Below, one piece after another: positions 5,990 through 8,159 of a stretch of DNA of 8,159 nt. The DNA comes from Muribaculum sp. GTDB lineage: Bacteria; Bacillota; Clostridia; Lachnospirales; Lachnospiraceae. Every line of letters starts with the position of its first letter. Within the stretch, counting starts at the first letter, position 1. The notes under the pieces were generated by a model that worked only from the letters and a program-made list of their open reading frames with translations, was not told the DNA's origin and ran no database searches. A program made the translations under genes and the position numbers. The stretch spans positions 1-8,159 of the forward strand of contig JAMPHH010000089.1 of assembly GCA_023663505.1 (NCBI GenBank). Reading direction: 5' to 3'.

Positions 5990-7582
5990 ATGCGGAGGAT
6001 ACAGGTTTATTTGGGGGCGCTTGGTTTGATGATGGGTATGGCACTGTCAGCCGGCTGTGGGGGAAGGACGGAATCCGAGGAGCGGCTAAGCAGTGTGGTT
6101 GAGGACACAGAGAAGCTTGAAAATGCAGAGGGGCAAGCGGACTCGGAGGGATCGCACGGGAAGCTCTTGGGACAGCTCTATGCAGATGTGTGCAGGCAGG
6201 ACGGGACGAAGGATTTGATTCAGCTCTGGGTGAGTGATGCGCGCGCGGTGGACAGTGAAAGCCTGCTTGACACGAATGCAAATCTGACGGAGTATCTTAG
6301 ACAGGCAGGATATGTGAGCGTGGAGGTTTATGACGGAAGTGTCACCAATGACGGCGGCATTGTCATGGATACTCCGTTGTTTGACTACGCTATCGCCACC
6401 ACCCATGCGGGGTGGAGCAATATAGGACTGATACGTCGGGAGGAGAAGGCATATCTAATCATATATAACCATTACATGATGATGGGGGAGGGGAGCTTTG
6501 GATATGAGATTTTCTCTCTGAATGATATGGGTGAGCAGGTGATTTATCAGGAGGATTGGTGCAGATATACCTTGCCGGGGGCTCGAGGAATCGAGGTGGA
6601 GTCTCTGACGGAATTGTCGGAAGGATATGAGGAGTATGTCTCTGTGGACAAGCTGGAGCAAATGGCGGCGGATCTAGATGCTATTTTGGCTGATGTCATG
6701 CTGCTTGCTTCAGGCAATACCATGCCTGAGAGGTGCTATGCCTTTTCGTTAAAGCGTGATGCGGACTGGGACTTCCTGCCGCGCAGCTCGGGCGTTGCCG
6801 CAAGCGGAACGGGGGTCTTCCTGCAGGGGCTTGGGGGATATGGGGACGAGATAGAACAGAAAAAGGAGATTGCCGACTGGTGTAAGGAGTGGAAGCTTGA
6901 TTGGGCCCAGAGCATACCTGCGGAGATATTGGACGGGGGCGAGGTGTATGACAGCGTCACGGTGGGAGCGGGCGCGGAAGGCTCGAACCGCGGCGACTGT
7001 AAGGCGTTTATTGCGGATTTGATTCCGGGGGAGTATCTGCAGCTTCTGGTGCAGGACAGGGAGGGAATGCACCGCTGTCTTGTCTGGGAGAAGGGTATGG
7101 ATTATCAGGACGAAAGAAAGGATTGGACATTTCTTGATACCTTTGAGGGTCTATTCGGAGATGAGAACGGTTTCGTTCTGCATTGCACTGCCTTTTATTA
7201 CTCAGATATCTATTATGATACCTTTGTGGGAGGGGAGTTAAAGGAGCTTGCCAGAGGTTGGGGAAGAAACCCTGAGAAGAATTATATGGTGGACGTGGAC
7301 GGCGACGGTGCGAGAGAGCTGATATGTGATGTGGTATATTATGCGGACGGCGCCGCGCGGACAATCGTCTATCGGAAGAAGGACGGGGAAATTTACAGCG
7401 GAGATGCGACGGGGTTGTTAGATGTGGAGGTTGAGTATTGGGGAGTGGGAAGCGTTTACAGCGAGTATCTTCCGGAGGAAGAGAAGGTTCGTATATATTA
7501 TTGGGTGGATAGCTTGGAGGAGTTTGCGCATAAGGATTATGAGATTGATTTGGATAGGCTGGAATGGGGGAAATATTTTTAG
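5990..7582 (+). CDS. Secreted lipoprotein of unknown function
   Basis: The 530-residue product starts at an ATG eight bases after AAGGAGG (5975-5981). It has a short basic N-terminus, a hydrophobic segment and the lipobox LSAGC, so Cys23 is the likely lipidated residue and the protein should sit on the outer face of the membrane. A Glu/Ser-rich linker (about 26-55) follows, then a large acidic domain rich in aromatic residues and beta-strand-like stretches. Near the C-terminus, DVDGDGARELI (435-445) resembles the calcium-binding Asp loop of FG-GAP/VCBS-type repeats, and aromatic YYWVDS-type strands follow. No enzyme motif was recognised and no family is assigned. It appears to stand alone: a 405-bp repeat-filled leader lies upstream and a large inverted repeat begins 20 bp after the stop. 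It could be a beta-propeller-like surface protein, but this rests only on the Asp motif and strand pattern. Confidence 0.85.
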   Translation: MRRIQVYLGALGLMMGMALSAGCGGRTESEERLSSVVEDTEKLENAEGQADSEGSHGKLLGQLYADVCRQDGTKDLIQLWVSDARAVDSESLLDTNANLTEYLRQAGYVSVEVYDGSVTNDGGIVMDTPLFDYAIATTHAGWSNIGLIRREEKAYLIIYNHYMMMGEGSFGYEIFSLNDMGEQVIYQEDWCRYTLPGARGIEVESLTELSEGYEEYVSVDKLEQMAADLDAILADVMLLASGNTMPERCYAFSLKRDADWDFLPRSSGVAASGTGVFLQGLGGYGDEIEQKKEIADWCKEWKLDWAQSIPAEILDGGEVYDSVTVGAGAEGSNRGDCKAFIADLIPGEYLQLLVQDREGMHRCLVWEKGMDYQDERKDWTFLDTFEGLFGDENGFVLHCTAFYYSDIYYDTFVGGELKELARGWGRNPEKNYMVDVDGDGARELICDVVYYADGAARTIVYRKKDGEIYSGDATGLLDVEVEYWGVGSVYSEYLPEEEKVRIYYWVDSLEEFAHKDYEIDLDRLEWGKYF

Positions 7583-7705
7583 CTTGCAGCGGGGGTGCTG
7601 ATTGGTTCCGAGGGGCGGCGGGAGAGGACTGGGAGGGTTTTCGCGGGCTGGCTGCGGTTGGGTGTTTTCTAATAGTGCGGGGGAGTATGTTGCAATTTAC
7701 GGGTC

Positions 7706-7736
7706 GGCTCTAAGGTGCATCCATGCACCTAGAGCC
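7706..7736. other. Hairpin 1 in the tip of the inverted-repeat element
   Basis: A 14-bp stem from GGCTCTA to TAGAGCC with one bulged A (7712 or 7713) and a CC loop (7721-7722). The tip reads GCATCCATGC, identical to the tip of hairpin 2. Confidence 0.75.
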
Positions 7737-7762
7737 TGAAATGCGCATCCATGCGCATTTCA
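7737..7762. other. Hairpin 2 in the tip of the inverted-repeat element
   Basis: A perfect 12-bp stem (TGAAATGCGCAT against ATGCGCATTTCA) with a CC loop (7749-7750), directly abutting hairpin 1. Both share the GCATCCATGC tip although their lower stems differ, which suggests selection for shape or duplication of the tip. Confidence 0.75.
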
Positions 7763-7950
7763 CCCTGCTTTGTGGACGCACTATAAGAAAACGCTCCAAC
7801 CTCCGCCGAAGCCCGCGAAACCCCTCCCAGTCCTCTCCCGCCTTGGTATCGGTGCCAAGCGGGTATGAGCAGTTTGTATACGATATCATGTATAATCAAT
7901 AATCATGGCGGTTTATATAATCGACTCACATATGAAATAAATCTAATTAT

Positions 7951-8159
7951 CTAACGCCAGTATTTGTCTAATTGCTCCTTGGCGGCATCTTTGGTAAGGG
8001 AGAACTTCTCCATCAGTTTCAGCAGCGTGTCGCTTTGCGATATGCCGAGCTCTTGGCATGTTTCAACTACGCCGCGTATTCCCTGTTCCAATCCCTGTGC
8101 TTTCCCCTGCTCAATTCCATGCTGTATCCCAATCTCCAGAATATTCATCTTGACAGCCT
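7951..8159 (-). CDS. Rpn-family PD-(D/E)XK nuclease/putative transposase, C-terminal part
   Basis: The frame runs in from the right edge (codons before the ATG at 8148 are open: A-V-K) and stops at 7951-7953. The visible 68 residues match, from recall, the C-terminal tail of the Rpn / 'PD-(D/E)XK nuclease family transposase' group common in Lachnospiraceae. They show a glycine every fourth residue (GIQH-GIEQ-GKAQ-GLEQ-GIRG), then VVETCQELGISQSDTLLKLMEKFSLT and a final LDKYW. Rpn proteins of E. coli are DNA endonucleases that raise recombination and have been linked to phage defence. The catalytic domain is outside the window, so activity and intactness cannot be judged. It is convergent with the lipoprotein gene and ends 92 bp from the large inverted repeat. 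The ATG at 8148 may be internal rather than the true start. Confidence 0.7.
   Translation of the reverse strand, partial: AVKMNILEIGIQHGIEQGKAQGLEQGIRGVVETCQELGISQSDTLLKLMEKFSLTKDAAKEQLDKYWR

Larger units (their letters stand above)
7602..7858. mobile_element. Large imperfect inverted-repeat element (MITE-like or long-hairpin RNA)
   Basis: Two arms of about 80 bp face each other. The core is 33 bp (7617-7649 against 7810-7842) with a single mismatch. The inner part pairs 7665-7678 with 7778-7791 (14 bp, one mismatch), and weaker matches including TTGG and CCGA extend to the ends. Between arms and tip there are a few indels. The central 97 bp carries two further hairpins. No open frame of note lies inside. 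The right tip itself can fold, with TTGG and CCAA around a TCGG loop (7843-7858). No target-site duplication was recognised at the ends. It could be a non-autonomous mobile element, a structured RNA, or a two-way transcription barrier between convergent genes. The type given is a best guess. The AT-rich 7859-7950 beyond it shows nothing recognisable. Confidence 0.5.

Overview
The window looks like a chromosome segment from an anaerobic, endospore-forming Clostridia, most likely a Lachnospiraceae relative. The basis is two sporulation genes in a row (the end of gpr, then spoIIP), followed by lepA and hemW and then a sporulation sigma factor of the SigK type. There are strong AGGAGG-type ribosome binding sites, and the right edge holds a Rpn/PD-(D/E)XK 'transposase-like' protein of a kind abundant in that family. 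The genus is inferred from protein character only; no search was run.

Left half (1-4798): the 3' end of gpr (spore protease), spoIIP (engulfment peptidoglycan hydrolase), a 205-bp gap filled with nested hairpins, a textbook vegetative promoter (TTGACG, 17 bp, TATAAT), then lepA and hemW overlapping by 14 bp. The order gpr-spoIIP-lepA-hemW matches the arrangement known in Bacillus, where hrcA follows. Here hrcA is absent and sigK follows instead.

Middle (4799-5989): sigK begins at a TTG with an excellent ribosome binding site, and the reading frame leaves no room for the usual pro-sequence. A SigK/SigE-like -10 box lies just upstream. After sigK come 405 bp without a convincing gene. They hold three ATGCAAAA blocks spaced exactly 11 bp apart and a 72-bp tandem repeat in almost four copies, each junction able to fold into a hairpin.

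Right part (5990-8159): a 530-residue secreted lipoprotein of unknown function, then a 257-bp element with long imperfect inverted arms (a 33-bp core with one mismatch) capped by two small-loop hairpins. The C-terminal end of a Rpn-family protein follows on the minus strand. The large inverted repeat next to a Rpn gene, the nested hairpins after spoIIP and the 72-bp array are the parts not explained by ordinary gene annotation. Short in-frame tandem repeats also occur inside spoIIP (15 bp), hemW (12 bp) and the Rpn gene (12 bp).
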